A DNA stretch of 64,000 nt from Paenibacillus zeirhizosphaerae (GTDB lineage Bacteria; Bacillota; Bacilli; Paenibacillales; Paenibacillaceae). A program made the translations under genes and the position numbers. Numbering within the stretch: position 1 is the stretch's first letter; every line of letters begins with the position of its first letter. The notes beneath the pieces are model-generated. The model was not told the origin of the DNA. It saw only the letters and a program-made list of their open reading frames with translations, and ran no database searches. Shown one piece after another: positions 35,729 to 44,083 of this stretch. The DNA lies in NCBI RefSeq assembly GCF_030705605.1, contig NZ_JAPCKK010000030.1, positions 186,001 to 250,000 of the forward strand. The letters are read 5' to 3'.

Positions 35729-37078
35729 TCAATGATTGACGATAGATACCTGAGCACCGTCTGTGAGCATAGTGGCACCCTTAACAACGATTTGCTGCCC
35801 TTCCGAGAGGCCTTCCGTCACTTCCACCTGATTGGCACTCTCTTCTCCTGTTGTGATCTCTACCTGTTTAGCAACATTCGCTTCTACAATATAGACGTGT
35901 TTTGTTCCCGCCTTTTCCGTTACAGCCGCCTGCGGAATGAGCAGTTCTTCCGCGTCCCCGGATTGGGTATACACATTGGCGACCATGCCTGCTTTAAGTG
36001 TATTAGACGGGTTATCTACGGAAATTTCAACAGGATAAGCACGAATTTCTTCGTCCATGACAGAGCTGATCGCTGTGACCTTGGCATTGATTTTTTTCTC
36101 CAATGAAGGAATTTCCACCGTAATCGGGGAACCTATCTTCACATTCATCATTTCAGATTCAGCTAAATTTATTTTCACCAAGATTGGATTTGTATTTGCA
36201 ATGGTGACCACGGATGTCTGTGAACTGACAAGCTGACCGGCTGTTCCGTTAACGGCCGCGAGGGTCCCCGACAGGGGAGCTTTCACTGTCGCGTCCGCCA
36301 GTTGACTACGTACGGTCTGCAGGTTGGAGCGGGCTTGATTGACGCTCGCACGGGATACATCAACCCCGGAGCCGTTACGGGCAAGCCGGAGGGACTTCAC
36401 AGCATTGTTATAGGTCGTCTGCGCGCTTTCCAGGGAGGACTGGGCATTTCTAAGCGTAAGTCGGGCATGATCAAGAGCACTTTGTGCTTGTCTGGCCGTA
36501 GCTTGTGCCTGTTCGAGCTCTGTTTGGGATACCACTCCAGCTGCAAACAACTGCTGAGTACGATTCAGGGAATTTTGTGCGTCACGCAGAGAGCTCTCTG
36601 CATCAGTAGCAGAGGTTTGTGCCTGTTCAATAGCGCTCTGCTGCTGAACGAGGGCGCTTTTGGCCTGATCGACGCCGGATTCTGCCTGCTGTACGGACTG
36701 CTCTGCGCTGCTCTGTGCCTGTTTCAGATTAGCCAGCGCCACGTTATATGACTCTTGAGCCTGTGTGATATTATCCTGAATATCCTTCTGGTCCAGCGTA
36801 AATAGGACATCCCCTTTATTTATATTTTGGCCAATACGCAGGTTGATGCTTGCGATTGTCCCGTTAATCTTTGAGGCGATCTGAACCGATTTGTTTGGTG
36901 CCAGAGTACCGGTGATTCCTGCTTCGTCTGCAATGCTGCCTCTTTTTACTTGACCTATTTCGACAGACGCGGCTGCTTGTTCCACGGGTGCGGCTGCGGG
37001 GGCTTCTCCCCCGGAACATCCTGCCAGCGTTGCGGCTAAAACGAGAGCCGATATGATGGTAAAGCTTTTTTTATTCAT
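35729..37078 (-). CDS. RND efflux periplasmic-adaptor-type lipoprotein
   Basis: Membrane fusion protein (HlyD/AcrA family) of 449 aa. Lipoprotein signal peptide with lipobox LAGC (Cys about 21). Then a lipoyl/barrel-sandwich part (VQIASKINGTIASINLRIGQ), a very long Ala/Gln/Ser-rich coiled-coil hairpin (about 100-250), and the second lipoyl half (ATVKAPLSGTLAAVNGTAGQL) with beta-barrel and MPR domains. It follows the pump gene by 33 nt, so pump and adaptor form one operon. In Gram-positives these adaptors sit on the outer face of the membrane. Control by the two-component system is predicted from the box at 40337-40353. Confidence 0.92.
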   Translation of the reverse strand: MNKKSFTIISALVLAATLAGCSGGEAPAAAPVEQAAASVEIGQVKRGSIADEAGITGTLAPNKSVQIASKINGTIASINLRIGQNINKGDVLFTLDQKDIQDNITQAQESYNVALANLKQAQSSAEQSVQQAESGVDQAKSALVQQQSAIEQAQTSATDAESSLRDAQNSLNRTQQLFAAGVVSQTELEQAQATARQAQSALDHARLTLRNAQSSLESAQTTYNNAVKSLRLARNGSGVDVSRASVNQARSNLQTVRSQLADATVKAPLSGTLAAVNGTAGQLVSSQTSVVTIANTNPILVKINLAESEMMNVKIGSPITVEIPSLEKKINAKVTAISSVMDEEIRAYPVEISVDNPSNTLKAGMVANVYTQSGDAEELLIPQAAVTEKAGTKHVYIVEANVAKQVEITTGEESANQVEVTEGLSEGQQIVVKGATMLTDGAQVSIVNH

Positions 37079-37111
37079 TTTTGTCCCACCTCTCTATGTT
37101 CTGCTTATCTT

Positions 37112-40100
37112 TTAGGGTTGTATACTGTTTTGCACAAGCTTCTCTTGCTTTTTGGCATCTCTGTTCTGTTGGCGTTTCATTTTGCGGCGCTTGCGTCTAA
37201 CCGTCATGTTATCAAGAAAAATATAGACAACAGGGATCAGTATTAATGTAATTAACGATGAGAAAGAAAGACCAAATACAACGACCACTGCCATAGGCGC
37301 GATCTCCTCGTTGCTTGGCTCGTGGGATAATGCCACTGGCAGCAAGGCAAGAACAGTCGCAAGCATCGTCATCAGAATCGGCCGCAGCCGTTCGGAGGCC
37401 GCCAGCATGATCGCTTGTTTCCTGTCCATCCCCTCTTGGCGGAGCTGGATAATAAAATCGATCATGACAATGGCATTGTTAACAACAAGTCCTGTGAGCA
37501 TGATATATCCGATCAGGGCCAATACACTCAGACTTGTTCCTGTCAAAACCAATCCCAGAACAACACCGATAAAGGTCGGCGGGATGGAGAACATGATGAC
37601 AAATGGTGTAAGGAGCGATTCAAACTGACCGGCCATAACCATATAAATTAGTGCAATAGATAGTAACATCGCAATACCAAGGCTTATAAAGGACTCCATC
37701 ATCTGCTCCTCTTCACCGCCGCTGGTGTCGACAGAGTAGCCTTCAGGTAGCTGCAGATGACTTAACAGGCTGCTAACTTCCCGATTAACAGAAGTAACAT
37801 CTCTGCCATCAATATCGCCAGTAATTTCAACCTGCCGGGTTTGATTCTCACGTGTGATCGTGTCAGGTACTTGCACTTGGCTCAACGTTGCGACCGCAGA
37901 CAGCGGAACATCAAGACCTTGAGCAGTTGTGATCCGCAGTTTTTCCAGGTAAGAAGAGTCCTGCTTGAATTGTTCAGGCAGTGAAACCTGAACATCAATC
38001 TGGTCATCCCCGGTACGGTACGTTGTAGCGACTGAGCCATCGAAGGAAGTCCGCACAGCCGCCAAAATTTGCGCTGCCGACAGTCCGTGCCGGGCTGCTA
38101 ACTGGCGATTAATGGTCACTTCGAACTCTTTCCTCACGGAATCCAGGGTGCTGGCAACGTTAACGGTTCCTTCAATATTTTTGATTTGCGCGACGAGCTG
38201 CCCGGAAAGCTCCCTTAATACGTCCATATCGTCGCCTCTTAAATTAACTTGCACAGCAGCACCGCCAGAGAGGCCTTCAGACTCGCTGAGTGTAACCTCT
38301 GCATCCGGTATGCTGGCAACCTTTCCGCGCAGCTCGGACACAATTTGAGCTGTAGAACGTGTGCGTTCCTCGACAAGGATGACCTCGAGTTCAGCAACGT
38401 TCGTTGGACTCACGGTACTGTAGCCTCCACCCGAACCGACGTCTGCCGTCATCCTATCCAATTCAGGAATCTTCAATATTTCGTTTTCGATTTGCTGGAC
38501 GACCTTTTTGGTCTCCTCCAGCTTTGTTCCATTTGGCAATTCAACGGATACGGTAAACTCGCCTTCGTCGGCACTCGGGATAAACTCCATCTTAACGAAC
38601 GATGTCATGGCCCCCGCGCCGATAAACATCAGCAGGGTGACCGCGATGACGGTTTTTCTGTGATTAATGCTCCAATGCAGCATCTTGCTGTAGCCTGTTT
38701 TGAATTTCTCGAATCCAATATTAAACCAAATGATTGGATTCACCCCGCGGTAAGTGCCTGACGTATACACCGACTCATCCGGAACTTTGGGCAGGAAGCG
38801 GGAGCTTAGCATCGGAACAAGCATTAAGGAAACAACCAATGCTGCGATGTGGGAGAAGATGACCGTCAAGGCTAGTGGTATGAACAATTGCCCTGCAAGC
38901 CCTTCTACGAACAGAACCGGGAGGAAAACGACAATCTGCGCGAGAGCAGATGCCATGACGGCATTGCCGATCTGCTTTGAACCTTCGATTGCTGCCTGCA
39001 GCATGCTTTTCCTCTCATGCCGCTGTCTGAAGATGTTCTCAATGATCACGACCGAAAAGTCCACAAAGGAACCCAACCCGAGCAACAAACCGGCAAGAGA
39101 AATGATGTTAATCGTCTGATTTGTGAAATACATCATGATGAATGTAGCTACAAATGAAATCGGAATCACAATGGTTGCGATGAGCGCCGAATGTGCACTG
39201 TTCAGGAACAATAACAAAACGATGGCTGCGATGATAAATCCAAGGATCGTGTGCTCTACTAACAGATTCAATGAATCGCTAATCGACTCAGAGGAATCTG
39301 AAACCAGCTCAAGCGTAGTGCCTTCCGGCAGCACCTGCCGGATTGGCTCAAGGTTTTCCTTTACAGCCTGGGCAATCTGCAGCGTATTCCCCCCGGATGC
39401 TTTCGTGACCGCAATATTTATGCTCGGTTGTCCGTTGTAAGTAGAGATGGAAGTGACATCGGAAAAACCATCCTCGATCGTAGAGATTTCTTTCAATTTG
39501 ACGATTCCCGAGCCTACCGGAATCGGAGTTTCTCCCATCTCTGAAACCGCCTTGTATTCTCCTTGAATACGAATCTGTATTTCAGTGCTCCCCTTTGCCA
39601 CGGCACCGGCGGAGCCCGCTAGATTATGAGCTGAAAGCGCCTGGGTGACCTGGTCCAGAGTGATCCCGTAGCTTTCCATTTTCATTGGATCCAGCGTGAT
39701 CCGAATTAATCGGTCTTGCCCTCCTGCTACATCTACCGAGGCAACCCCTGCTATTCGCTCAAGGCTCGGCTGGACAACATCCTCGGCAATAGGTTTTAAG
39801 GTATTAACATCCATATCCCCTGTTAAAGACAGGTTAATAATGGGCGATGCATTTACGTCCATTTTCAATATCCGTGGTGAATCGGCCGAATCTGGTAAAG
39901 AGTTCCGGACGCTGTCCAGGCTATCTCTGATGTCTATCGTCGCCTGATCGAGGTCAATCCCCCAATTGAACTGAACAGTCACTATGGATGAGCCTTCCTG
40001 TGATTGAGAACTGATCGTATCCACGTTCTCTATCGACGCTAGACTACTTTCAATCGGTTTGGACACCAATTCCTCAACTTCCGAGGGTGTAGCGCCCGGC

Positions 40101-40246
40101 ACACTGGTTACAACAGATACAGCGGGGAATTGCAATTCAGGCATTTTCTCAACTGGAAGTTTTAACGCAAAGAAACCGCCCCCGATTAATAAGGCCATAA
40201 CCAGCATAAAGACGGTTACGGGACGGCGTATTGAAAACTGTGACAT
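37112..40246 (-). CDS. RND multidrug/surfactant efflux pump, AcrB/SwrC-like
   Basis: Inner-membrane RND transporter of 1044 aa with two repeats of six membrane segments and two large outer loops. Starts FSIRRPVTVFMLVMALLIGGG, with typical VPGATPSEVEELVSKPIE and FIPSADEGEFTV segments. In helix 4 the region reads GSFVDFSVVIIEN, so only one of the two usual adjacent Asp is present. Helix 10 reads GLVVNNAIVMIDFI, with Asn where AcrB has its Lys. It resembles Bacillus SwrC (YerP), which gives surfactin self-resistance; the substrate here is not known. It is first in its operon, behind a promoter with the same direct repeat as the two-component system genes. Confidence 0.92.
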   Translation of the reverse strand: MSQFSIRRPVTVFMLVMALLIGGGFFALKLPVEKMPELQFPAVSVVTSVPGATPSEVEELVSKPIESSLASIENVDTISSQSQEGSSIVTVQFNWGIDLDQATIDIRDSLDSVRNSLPDSADSPRILKMDVNASPIINLSLTGDMDVNTLKPIAEDVVQPSLERIAGVASVDVAGGQDRLIRITLDPMKMESYGITLDQVTQALSAHNLAGSAGAVAKGSTEIQIRIQGEYKAVSEMGETPIPVGSGIVKLKEISTIEDGFSDVTSISTYNGQPSINIAVTKASGGNTLQIAQAVKENLEPIRQVLPEGTTLELVSDSSESISDSLNLLVEHTILGFIIAAIVLLLFLNSAHSALIATIVIPISFVATFIMMYFTNQTINIISLAGLLLGLGSFVDFSVVIIENIFRQRHERKSMLQAAIEGSKQIGNAVMASALAQIVVFLPVLFVEGLAGQLFIPLALTVIFSHIAALVVSLMLVPMLSSRFLPKVPDESVYTSGTYRGVNPIIWFNIGFEKFKTGYSKMLHWSINHRKTVIAVTLLMFIGAGAMTSFVKMEFIPSADEGEFTVSVELPNGTKLEETKKVVQQIENEILKIPELDRMTADVGSGGGYSTVSPTNVAELEVILVEERTRSTAQIVSELRGKVASIPDAEVTLSESEGLSGGAAVQVNLRGDDMDVLRELSGQLVAQIKNIEGTVNVASTLDSVRKEFEVTINRQLAARHGLSAAQILAAVRTSFDGSVATTYRTGDDQIDVQVSLPEQFKQDSSYLEKLRITTAQGLDVPLSAVATLSQVQVPDTITRENQTRQVEITGDIDGRDVTSVNREVSSLLSHLQLPEGYSVDTSGGEEEQMMESFISLGIAMLLSIALIYMVMAGQFESLLTPFVIMFSIPPTFIGVVLGLVLTGTSLSVLALIGYIMLTGLVVNNAIVMIDFIIQLRQEGMDRKQAIMLAASERLRPILMTMLATVLALLPVALSHEPSNEEIAPMAVVVVFGLSFSSLITLILIPVVYIFLDNMTVRRKRRKMKRQQNRDAKKQEKLVQNSIQP

Positions 40247-40299
40247 TTCCTCACTCCTAGATGATTTTGATATGTATAGATTGGGTTCTAACCCTTTGT

Positions 40300-40353
40300 A
40301 TTATAGGAAGCCACTCTTAAAATTGCTTAAATTCGATCTAAAGGTTCTCTAAA
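40300..40353 (-). promoter_or_regulatory. Response-regulator box and promoter of the first RND operon
   Basis: Minus strand: direct repeat TTTAGA-GAACC-TTTAGA (40337-40353), 31 bp, then -10 TATAAT (40300-40305). The two-component promoter at 47345-47398 has TTTAGA-TAATC-TTTAGA, again 31 bp and TATAAT, with AAGAGTGG shared in between. The 11-bp period fits an OmpR/PhoB-type dimer. Confidence 0.85.
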
Positions 40354-40382
40354 GAAAATTCACCAGTCTTTTTGTACGTTTG

Positions 40383-40482
40383 GGAGACGCTCCGAAGACG
40401 AAGCATTCCTGCAATCGCTGTTGACCCTTCGCGCCAAAGGCGAACGCTGCACTTTTCCGGAATTGCTTCGTCCTCTCCGCTG
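40383..40482. repeat. Structured intergenic repeat of Paenibacillus type
   Basis: Arms GACGAAGCATTCC (40397-40409) and GGAATTGCTTCGTC (40459-40472) are nearly perfect inverted repeats, enclosing a smaller hairpin TTCGCGCC-AAA-GGCGAA. Similar blocks are remembered from intergenic DNA of several Paenibacillus genomes. I found only this copy in the window, so the dispersed-repeat call rests on memory. Confidence 0.45.
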
Positions 40483-40520
40483 CTGTAGTCTTATTCCGCA
40501 ATTCATGAACCTTAAAGAAA

Positions 40521-40560
40521 GAGCGAGTATTGGTGGAAATCCGGCCACCGATACTCGCTC
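40521..40560 (-). terminator. Terminator of the epimerase gene
   Basis: Sixteen-bp arms GAGCGAGTATTGGTGG and CCACCGATACTCGCTC with one mismatch, 8-nt loop, then TTTCTTTAA on the minus strand. It lies 64 nt after the stop at 40624. Confidence 0.85.
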
Positions 40561-40623
40561 ATGTATGACACAACTTTTTTTACAGGGGGAATCTGAAAAT
40601 GTGGCCGCTAGTTTTTCGCCTGC

Positions 40624-41508
40624 TCAACGGTTGAAGTAGTGGCCCTGTTCGAGATCCGGGATCAGTGCAGGGTGCACTGGCCGCCATCCCAAACGTTCCT
40701 GGGTCAATGTGCTCGAAGTTTGCTCGCCGATGGACGCGAAGTGGCTGATCCAGCCGAAGTGGCCGTCTGCCTCTGCGCGGGAAATGCTGGCCACTGGCAG
40801 ATTCAACTGGCGGCCGATTACAGCAGCAATATCCCGAAATGGCACGCCCTCGTCTGCGACCCCGTGATACCTGCCTCCTGTCTCCCCTTTTTCAAGTGCC
40901 AGCCTGAAGAGACGTGCGGCATCAAGCTGGTGTACAGCGGGCCAGCGGTTCAGGCCGTCACCCACATAGGCTGAAACGCCTTTTTCACGCGCAATGTCAA
41001 TAAGAGTCGAAACAAAACCGTGATCCCCATTGCCGTGGACCGACGGAGCAAGCCGAACGACTGACGCGCGCACCCCGCGCGAAGCCAGCGAAAGCGTCGC
41101 TTCCTCGGATCTCCGCGGCCCTCCCGAGGCGGGTTCGACCTCTTCCGTCCCGATACGTCCCGGCGGGAGCATGAGCGTTCCCGAGGTACCCACGAATGGT
41201 TTGCCAGAGCCTTCGAGTACGGCTCCAATCGTCTCAATCGCGAGCCTGTCCGCCTCACAAGCGGCCGCAAAGTTCAAGAAGTCATGAATGAAGGCAAGGT
41301 GAATGACGCCGTCCGCAGCAGCAGCACCGCTGCGCAGGCTGTCGAGGTCGTCGAGGGCACCGCGATGCACCTCGGCCCCGGTTGCTGTCAGAGACGCGGC
41401 GGCCTTGTCTGAGCGGGCAAGACCGACGACCTGATGCCCGGCATCGATAAGCTCGCGGACGACGGCGGAGCCGACAAACCCCGTCGCGCCTGTTACAAAA
41501 ATACGCAT
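40624..41508 (-). CDS. NAD-dependent epimerase/dehydratase-like reductase
   Basis: Extended-SDR (atypical) protein of 294 aa with GATGFVGS (7-14) and ADGVIHLAF. The C-terminal half (GDGLNRWPAVHQLDAARLFRLALEKG) is as in the YbjT/NAD(P)-binding group found near antibiotic and quinone stress genes. The coding DNA is clearly richer in G+C than its neighbours, which suggests recent acquisition from a higher-GC donor. It is divergent from the TetR gene at 41694, with an inverted repeat between them, so TetR control is likely. ATG start with GGAGGCAG upstream. Confidence 0.88.
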   Translation of the reverse strand: MRIFVTGATGFVGSAVVRELIDAGHQVVGLARSDKAAASLTATGAEVHRGALDDLDSLRSGAAAADGVIHLAFIHDFLNFAAACEADRLAIETIGAVLEGSGKPFVGTSGTLMLPPGRIGTEEVEPASGGPRRSEEATLSLASRGVRASVVRLAPSVHGNGDHGFVSTLIDIAREKGVSAYVGDGLNRWPAVHQLDAARLFRLALEKGETGGRYHGVADEGVPFRDIAAVIGRQLNLPVASISRAEADGHFGWISHFASIGEQTSSTLTQERLGWRPVHPALIPDLEQGHYFNR

Positions 41509-41585
41509 ATCTTTCTGCCTCCTCTAATAGTTCGGTATGGATGTATGGTTACAGATTGATTATATAACAGAATATTAACCAAGTA

Positions 41586-41607
41586 AACTAATTTTATTAT
41601 TTTAGTT
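41586..41607. promoter_or_regulatory. Operator-like repeat in the divergent TetR/epimerase region
   Basis: AACTAA-N10-TTAGTT, a perfect 6-bp inverted repeat within very A/T-rich DNA, midway between the two divergent genes. A -10 TATAAT for the TetR gene lies at 41654-41659. Binding by that TetR is inference. Confidence 0.5.
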
Positions 41608-41693
41608 AATTTAATTAATTTTATAAATGGTGTTTGTGGTGCTGAAAATTTGGTATAATATCGTTTATGAGTGTCGAAGGAGGCATCAAATTT

Positions 41694-42332
41694 GTGAGAA
41701 AACCCACAGGTACAAATAAATATATCGCAAAAATAAAACCTGTTATTCGCAATACCAAATTAAGTCAATTAAAAATAGACGATATCGCAAAATATATGGA
41801 TATTAGCAAAGTGACGCTTTATAAGTATTTTTCATCCAAGGATGAAATCATCCAGCAGGTTGTGGAGTATTTTATCAGCTTCCTGCAAGAGGTGGATGCT
41901 GTTGTACAGGATGATTCCGTATCTTTTGTGGATCGCTTTCAACAAACGTTTCTGCAATCATTGATAAGCGTCATTTATATATCTGATGTGTTTTTACAGG
42001 ATCTCAAAGAATTTTATCCGCATCTTTTCGAAAATCTGGCCATTGCCCAAAAAAATAGAAATCAAAATTTACAGGCTTTTTTTGAATCCGGGATGGAGCA
42101 AAACATTTTTAACAGAATGAATGCCGTACTGTCGATGGTTCAAGATGATGCTGTGCTGCGGCGCATTATGGAGCCATCCTTTTCCATCCAATATGATGTC
42201 ACTTTAAAACAGGCGATATTGGATTTTTATAGCATGAAAAAATATCAATGGCTTACACCTGAATATCTGCATTCTACAGACGATTCCTTTGTTGCAAAAA
42301 GAGTTAGTGAAATTTTACAAACTATTTCATAA
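41694..42332 (+). CDS. TetR family transcriptional regulator
   Basis: Regulator of about 212 aa. The GTG at 41694 is taken as start because AAGGAGG lies 10 nt upstream; the in-frame ATG at 41667 would fall only 8 nt after the -10 box. HTH: LSQLKIDDIAKYMDISKVTL and YKYFSSKDEIIQQVV. The C-terminal ligand domain is rich in Phe, Ile and Tyr (FLQSLISVIYISDVFLQDLK). It is divergent from the epimerase-like gene, its probable target. Confidence 0.87.
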   Translation: MRKPTGTNKYIAKIKPVIRNTKLSQLKIDDIAKYMDISKVTLYKYFSSKDEIIQQVVEYFISFLQEVDAVVQDDSVSFVDRFQQTFLQSLISVIYISDVFLQDLKEFYPHLFENLAIAQKNRNQNLQAFFESGMEQNIFNRMNAVLSMVQDDAVLRRIMEPSFSIQYDVTLKQAILDFYSMKKYQWLTPEYLHSTDDSFVAKRVSEILQTIS

Positions 42333-42362
42333 CCGCATTAGCGAGAGCAAAGCAGAATAAAA

Positions 42363-42405
42363 AAAGGGAAGTCCCCGATCAACAGATCTTTTGGGACATC
42401 CCTTT
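42363..42405. terminator. Hairpin between the TetR gene and the interrupted small gene
   Basis: Arms AAAGGGAAGTCCC and GGGACATCCCTTT pair with one mismatch. The run of seven T is on the minus strand, so it best serves the interrupted minus-strand small gene that ends at 42406; it may also stop the TetR transcript. Confidence 0.7.
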
Positions 42406-42565
42406 CTACACATTTTTCTTTTCTTCAATTACTGTGGAATTGCTGTCACTCCGTTCTTCCCTTTTGGCTGAGGGCTTTTCAAGTAAAGTGTAAAGAAAAA
42501 TATCAAAAAACGGTTCTTTAAAGACAAATAAATCCCCTTGCTCTTGTCCTTCTTTTTTATTTGAT
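42406..42565 (-). pseudogene. Small gene interrupted by the TnpB element (3' part)
   Basis: Codons for PSNKKEGQEQGDLFVFKEP, FFDIFLYTLLEKPSAKREE and so on to a TAG at 42406. The 5' end is at 44027-44037 on the other side of the element (ATG GTG AAG CC). Joining the two sides at the TTGAT site (42561-42565) gives one uninterrupted 56-codon frame. It would be the last gene behind the AI-2E family gene, with its own terminator. Function unknown; it has a short hydrophobic centre and charged ends. Confidence 0.6.
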
Positions 42566-44026
42566 TTCATAACCGCGCATGGACACACGCGACTTTAGCC
42601 GTGTGAGGAATTGCGCTCGGCATAAGGGCTACCATTGGTAGCTCGAAAGCCGAAAGGTCCATGCTTCCTCCTTTCATCATGAGAATTTAACATGGTGTGC
42701 TATATTGAATGCAGTGAAAAGAGGTGAATCGGATATCCACCATTACAGCAAAAATCCAAATCGATGTTCCGAACGAACATACAGAAATGCTCTCCAAGAC
42801 CATCCAAACCTATCGTGAAGCATGTAATTATCTTTCCGTCATTGTCTTTCAAACCAAAGAATTACGCCAGCGTGCACTCCATGACTTATATTACCGAGAG
42901 CTGCGAAGTCGTTTTGATTTAAAAAGCCAAATGGCGCAATCGGTGATCAGAACGGTCATCGCCCGCTATACATCTGCCCGATCCAACGGGCACGATTGGA
43001 GCTTGGTCCAATTCAAACGACCTGAATATGATCTGGTATGGCATCGAGATTACTCTTTGAACGATGATCGGTTTAGCGTAAATACGCTAGACGGACGAGT
43101 GAAGCTTCGTTACAAAAGAAAAGGAATGCAGCACTTCTTTGATGGCACATGGAAATGGGGCACGGCCAAGCTCGTGTACAAACATAAGAAGTGGTTTTTG
43201 CATATTTCCATGACCAAAGAGTTCTCTGAATTGGATCTTACAAAGGTCAACCATATTGTTGGCATTGACCTGGGAATCAACTTTCTCGCCACCACCTACG
43301 ACACTCAAAGCCAGACGATGTTTTATCCTGGACGAACCGTGAAACACAAACGAGGCCAGTATAAAGTCTTACGTAAACAACTACAGATGAGACAAACCCC
43401 CTCCGCTCGAAAACGACTCAAGGAAATCGGTTCAAGAGAAAACCGTTATGTTACCGATGTCAACCATCAAGTAACCAAGGCACTCGTTGAAACGTACCCG
43501 AAAGGCACACTGTTTGTGATCGAAAATTTAAAAGGTGTTCGTTCCGCCACGGAAAAAGTATGTGTTCGCCATCGGTATGTGTCGGTTTCCTGGGCATTTC
43601 ACCAGTTCCGTGAGATGTTGGAGTACAAGGCTCAACTGAACGGACAGGGCGTCATCGCAGTAGACCCTAAATATACTTCCCAAGCCTGCCCGAAGTGCGG
43701 ACATATTGAACGAGCGAATCGAAACAAAAAGATGCACACCTTTGAATGCCAAGTCTGTCACTATCGTTCGAATGATGACCGAATTGGCGCAATGAATCTG
43801 TACCGCAAAGGAATCGAGTACATCGGTACAGGTACAGCAGGAGTATAACTCTTGTTGTAGGGGCGAGGTCGACCGTCCTGATGTTCCAACACGCTAAGGT
43901 AGGAGCACCGTGAGGTGCGTTCGCACTACCGGTTAGGAATAAGTCTAAAAGGCTTGTGCGAAACACAAGCACTGTCTACGAAAGTAGGCAGAGACAAGCT
44001 CGTGACTTGAGTCATGAGTTGTTGAC
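42566..44026 (+). mobile_element. IS605-group TnpB-only element
   Basis: Element of about 1.46 kb with tnpB but no tnpA. The left boundary is placed after TTGAT (42561-42565), a target pentanucleotide known from the ISDra2 group. The right boundary is placed after TTGAC (44022-44026), behind a row of hairpins. There is no target duplication, as expected for this group. The left end has hairpins CACACG/CGTGTG and GCTACCA/TTGGTAGC. The edges are supported by restoring an intact small frame when the element is removed in thought. It must rely on a TnpA elsewhere to move. Confidence 0.75.
42724..43848 (+). CDS. tnpB: RNA-guided endonuclease TnpB
   Basis: TnpB (OrfB) of 374 aa, usual length, an RNA-guided DNA nuclease related to Cas12. 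The RuvC-like site looks complete: Asp in GIDLGINFLA (D182), Glu in VIENLKG (E267) and Asp in DDRIGAMNL (D352). The zinc-binding pairs CPKCGH and CQVCHY are intact. The basic bridge-type region KHKRGQYKVLRKQLQMRQ precedes the Glu motif. The start is GTG at 42724, within a GAGGTG stretch, so the exact start is uncertain. Its guide RNA would come from the 3' end of its own element (43850-44046). Confidence 0.92.
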   Translation: MNRISTITAKIQIDVPNEHTEMLSKTIQTYREACNYLSVIVFQTKELRQRALHDLYYRELRSRFDLKSQMAQSVIRTVIARYTSARSNGHDWSLVQFKRPEYDLVWHRDYSLNDDRFSVNTLDGRVKLRYKRKGMQHFFDGTWKWGTAKLVYKHKKWFLHISMTKEFSELDLTKVNHIVGIDLGINFLATTYDTQSQTMFYPGRTVKHKRGQYKVLRKQLQMRQTPSARKRLKEIGSRENRYVTDVNHQVTKALVETYPKGTLFVIENLKGVRSATEKVCVRHRYVSVSWAFHQFREMLEYKAQLNGQGVIAVDPKYTSQACPKCGHIERANRNKKMHTFECQVCHYRSNDDRIGAMNLYRKGIEYIGTGTAGV

Positions 44027-44046
44027 GGCTTCACCATCTTCTCTTC
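43850..44046 (+). ncRNA. Predicted omega-RNA (reRNA) with guide
   Basis: The right end of the element has successive hairpins: GCACC-GTGA-GGTGC (near 43907), GCTTGTG-CGAAA-CACAAGC (43952-43970), CTGTCTAC-GAAA-GTAGGCAG (43972-43991) and a last stem CTCGTGAC/GTCATGAG (43999-44018). This is the layout of TnpB scaffold RNAs, whose guide is the flank right after the element, here 44027-44046 (GGCTTCACC...). The 5' end probably lies inside tnpB and is not defined. Confidence 0.65.
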
Positions 44047-44083
44047 CCCATAAATAACGAATGTCCCCAAATTACAATTCAGA

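Noticed and set aside
35515-35787. Minus-strand 90-codon frame across the pump terminators
   Set aside because: It runs through two strong terminator hairpins and the end of the adaptor gene, with no known motif.
43850-44026. CRISPR array
   Set aside because: The repeated hairpins differ from each other and belong to the TnpB element's right end; there are no spaced identical repeats.
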